DNA of 64,000 nucleotides, taken from the NCBI GenBank assembly GCA_011048995.1, contig DSCS01000058.1, forward strand, positions 27,652 to 91,651, given 5' to 3'. A program made the translations under genes and the position numbers. This document shows positions 61,311-64,000 of this stretch, piece by piece. The DNA comes from Bacillota bacterium. Its GTDB lineage: Bacteria > Macinerneyibacteriota > Macinerneyibacteria > Macinerneyibacteriales > DSCS01. Each line of letters begins with the position of its first letter. The stretch's first letter is position 1. Below the pieces are notes generated by a model that was not told the DNA's origin, searched no databases, and was given only the letters and a program-made list of their open reading frames with translations.

Positions 61311-62558
61311 CTATGTAAAGCTCTTGCTCCAGGCCATATAATCCTTCAAAGCGTCTTGCTCGATCTGTTGATGGATCTCTAAAACCGCATCCAGGCTTTC
61401 TAAAAAACAGTCTGCTAATTCAGGATAAAACATCTTACTCCGTTTACAATCCTCTAAAATACTCTCAATAAAATTTTTCCCTTTGCGAGGCCTGTACGCT
61501 CTGTCCTCCAGCATCGCACAGACAATATCAGAAATCGCAATGGCTTGGGCTTCCATTTTAAATTTCTCCCCCTCAATATGAAAAGGGTATCCTGTCCCGT
61601 CCATACGCTCATGATGAAAAGAGGCATACTCGTGAAGGTCTTCCATCTCCCCCATCTGTTTTATCAGAACATTGGAATAGAAAGGGTGAGTCTGCACAAG
61701 AGAGAGTTCGCGAGGATTAAGAGGGCCGTTCTTCTCAATGATCTCTCGGGGAAGGATCAGTTTTCCGATATCATGAAGCAGCCCTGCAATTTTAATTTTA
61801 TAAATTCCTCTCTCATCCCACCCCAGTCTCCGTCCGCAGTATTCAGCGATAGAGGAGACTCCTGATGAATGGGCATAGGTATATTGGCTTCGAAAATCAA
61901 CGGCATAAGCGGCAAAGCGGGCCACATTGATTGTTGATTCTTCATCCAGGTATCCTTCTTCACTACGGAATACCCGGGAAAGCCACTCCATAATGTTGGC
62001 GGATTTTAAAGCCTGCCAAAAGGTCATGTCTTCACTGAGCCGTAAAAAGGCCTTAACAAGTTCAGGCGCAAACATTTTCCCCTTTTGTTCTTCAATAAGC
62101 TTTTTATTCGGAGCAATCTGGTCAAAAAGATTTTTATGCCAATCGATGAGGACTTCAACACGGTCTGCCAGGTGAAGAACATCACTTAATTCAAAAGAAG
62201 GAGAATCCGAAAGTCTTGAAACTGTATTCCAGTATCTGTGATGATGTTCGACAACAGGCGCCATGGGAGCCAGTTTCGGAACGAAGTTCAACAGAGCTGC
62301 TCCCCGGGAAGCATGCTGCTGAGCTCCGTCATAATTAAAATGCAGCAATTCTTCTTTTTCCTTTTTTGTGATCACTCCGATATCATGAATCAAAGCGGCA
62401 TAGGCGAGCTGATAGAGTTCCTTGACTTGAAGCCCGGTTTCTTTGCCCAAACGAAAGGCAATATAAGCCACACGGTGATGATGATCATAAAGTTCGTTCT
62501 CCACTAAATCCAAAGCTGAAGCCAAAGCTCCCAAGGTATCAAACAAATGCATTTTCAT
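61311..62558 (-). CDS. Tandem HD-domain phosphohydrolase, second copy HD-GYP-like
   Basis: First HD: ENELYDHHHRVAYIAFRLG...AALIHDIGVI...VEHHH. Second: YAHSSGVSSIAEYCG...AGLLHDIGKLILP...HPFYSNVLI...FHHERMDGTGYPFHIEGE. Confidence 0.87.
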   Translation of the reverse strand: MKMHLFDTLGALASALDLVENELYDHHHRVAYIAFRLGKETGLQVKELYQLAYAALIHDIGVITKKEKEELLHFNYDGAQQHASRGAALLNFVPKLAPMAPVVEHHHRYWNTVSRLSDSPSFELSDVLHLADRVEVLIDWHKNLFDQIAPNKKLIEEQKGKMFAPELVKAFLRLSEDMTFWQALKSANIMEWLSRVFRSEEGYLDEESTINVARFAAYAVDFRSQYTYAHSSGVSSIAEYCGRRLGWDERGIYKIKIAGLLHDIGKLILPREIIEKNGPLNPRELSLVQTHPFYSNVLIKQMGEMEDLHEYASFHHERMDGTGYPFHIEGEKFKMEAQAIAISDIVCAMLEDRAYRPRKGKNFIESILEDCKRSKMFYPELADCFLESLDAVLEIHQQIEQDALKDYMAWSKSFT

Positions 62559-62607
62559 GACATCCCCTTTCCTCTCCTACTGTACCAAAAAAGGACTTCT
62601 TTTGCAA

Positions 62608-63168
62608 TCAATCCTTCAGACAAAAGCGAAACGGGCCTAAAAGCAACCGGCTTTCCGAAGGGGCACCCTCTTTAATCGCCGGTTTGAATCTTCCTTCCCG
62701 AATACCCTTTAAGACGGCTTTGTCCAAACGGGGGAATCCACTGCTTTGTGTGATGACAGCCTCTAAAAGACGCCCCTCCGGGCTGATCAGGACTTCCGCC
62801 CAGACCTCACCCTCTTCATTATTCTTACGCGACAGGTATGGATAGTGAACATCGATCTCCAAAGCAGAGGCCGGAGATTCTTTTAAAGCCCTGTTTTCAA
62901 GCAGCAGGGCATCTTCCTGAACTGATCCTTTTTCGGACGCTTCCCGGTCCCGGAAAGAAGGATTCCTGTTTAAATTCTGCAGAGTGTCACTATCGTGTAT
63001 TTTTTCAACCTTAAAACCTGTTATTTTTTCTTTTTGACTCCGGTATACGGCCCTTAGGGGTGTTCTTTTATCAAGCTCGCTGCCCCGTCCCTCCCGGGGC
63101 CCCGTCAATAACAGGATCCCGTGTACTAAAAGAGAAAAGAGAAGAAAGGGTAAGAAAGCGTTCTTCAT
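62608..63168 (-). CDS. TonB C-terminal domain energy-transducer protein
   Basis: N-terminal TM (AFLPFLLFSLLVHGILLL); C-terminal YPYLSRKNNEEGEVWAEVLISPEGRLLEAVITQSSGFPRLDKAVLKGIREGRFKPA. Confidence 0.85.
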   Translation of the reverse strand: MKNAFLPFLLFSLLVHGILLLTGPREGRGSELDKRTPLRAVYRSQKEKITGFKVEKIHDSDTLQNLNRNPSFRDREASEKGSVQEDALLLENRALKESPASALEIDVHYPYLSRKNNEEGEVWAEVLISPEGRLLEAVITQSSGFPRLDKAVLKGIREGRFKPAIKEGAPSESRLLLGPFRFCLKD

Positions 63169-63180
63169 ACCATGCCCAAT

Positions 63181-63591
63181 TCACCTGGGGGAAACTTCCA
63201 AAGCGACGTGTGAACATCCTTCGCTTTCCAGAAGATCCATGAGAGAGACAATGTGCTGAAAAGCGGTCTCTTTGTCAGCTGCAATCACGACAACAGGTGA
63301 ATCAGAACGGCTGCGTATAAGCCTTGTTATCTCCTTTTCAGACAGTTTTTCACCGTTTCCCCGGGAAAAAAGCCCTTCTTTTGTGATTGTAAAACGGATT
63401 TCCTCCCCCTCGGCGCTTACCCCGCTTTGTGCTGCGGGCAGATCGATTTTTAAAATGCGGCTGTCAGAGACCTGGATCAACAAAAGAGAAAAGAAGATGA
63501 GAAGGATAAAAATCGTATCTAAAAGCGGAATTAAATTGACTTCCCCCTCTTTGTCCCGCTCATACTCTTCTCTGACATCCCATCGTTCCAT
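63181..63591 (-). CDS. ExbD/TolR family biopolymer transport protein
   Basis: EGEVNLIPLLDTIFILLIFFSLLL; LKIDLPAAQSG; VVIAADKETAFQHIVSLMDLLESEGCSHVALEV. Confidence 0.9.
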   Translation of the reverse strand: MERWDVREEYERDKEGEVNLIPLLDTIFILLIFFSLLLIQVSDSRILKIDLPAAQSGVSAEGEEIRFTITKEGLFSRGNGEKLSEKEITRLIRSRSDSPVVVIAADKETAFQHIVSLMDLLESEGCSHVALEVSPR

Positions 63592-63628
63592 ATCTTTATT
63601 ATACACCCGTTCTTTGGTGAATCCACCT

Positions 63629-64000
63629 TCAATAAAAGGAAAGGAGATCCCGTCCCTTTTCCCTGAGCCATCGCCGATGAAGGGAGTAATCAGCCATTTC
63701 TTTTCCCACAGCTGCCCAAAAGGCAGAAGAATGATCCGGAATCCTGAAATGGGTCAATTCATGAAGGATGACATAAGCCGAAATAATTTCAGGAGCCATG
63801 AGAAGGAGAGTGTTCAAAGTCACAGCTCTCTCAGAGGAGGCACTTCCCCAACGGGAACGCATTGGCCGGAACCTCCAGCGGTCAGCTACCAGTCCTGTCT
63901 TCGACTCTGCGTCTTTAATCAGCTTTTCAAAATAACAAGGAGCTTCCTTTTTCAGGAACTCATTCCACAGTTTAAAAAAAGAATCGGCTCCGTCTTCGGA
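63629..64000 (-). CDS. YgjP/DUF45-type zinc metallopeptidase; N-terminus beyond window
   Basis: The ORF track starts at 63862, but the frame is open to the window edge: SEDGADSFFKLWNEFLKKEAPCYFEKLIKDAESKTGLVADRWRFRPMRSRWGSASSERAVTLNTLLLMAPEIISAYVILHELTHFRIPDHSSAFWAAVGKEMADY. RSRWGS and HELTHF motifs. Confidence 0.88.
   Translation of the reverse strand, partial: SEDGADSFFKLWNEFLKKEAPCYFEKLIKDAESKTGLVADRWRFRPMRSRWGSASSERAVTLNTLLLMAPEIISAYVILHELTHFRIPDHSSAFWAAVGKEMADYSLHRRWLREKGRDLLSFY

Overview
Dense bacterial chromosomal window that looks like core genome. I see no CRISPR array, IS element, integrase or phage module. About 55 CDS are supported. All but one run on the minus strand; the exception is a tRNA-dihydrouridine synthase (dus) at 24045-25037. 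There are six tRNA genes: Arg-ACG alone, a Pro-Arg-His-Lys cluster, and Thr-CGT on the minus strand. Omp85 + TamB, ExbD/TonB-C proteins and a signal-peptide peptidase suggest a diderm. PFOR, a full rnfCDGEAB operon, Pta, tryptophanase, L-lysine 6-transaminase, an aspartate-type aminotransferase and several peptidases suggest an anaerobic amino-acid fermenter (inference; I do not assign a taxon). The ORF track misses one CDS and truncates another at the window edges: a response regulator at 1-1054 and a YgjP-type metallopeptidase at 63629-64000. The most interesting items are: (i) tRNA-Thr(CGT) abutting the tryptophanase stop codon with 0 nt between, inside an apparent promoter-to-terminator unit; (ii) a MobB-like protein with a C-terminal Cys motif resembling the RnfB Fe-S domain; (iii) a Mo/W-type ABC operon with no binding protein and a CG-flanked AT-rich dyad on its -10 box; (iv) a perfect dyad upstream of the PFOR promoter; (v) greA leading the rnf operon; (vi) a ~390 bp gap at 58.65-59.04 kb that may be a decayed gene. 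Nothing here is convincingly a wholly new system.
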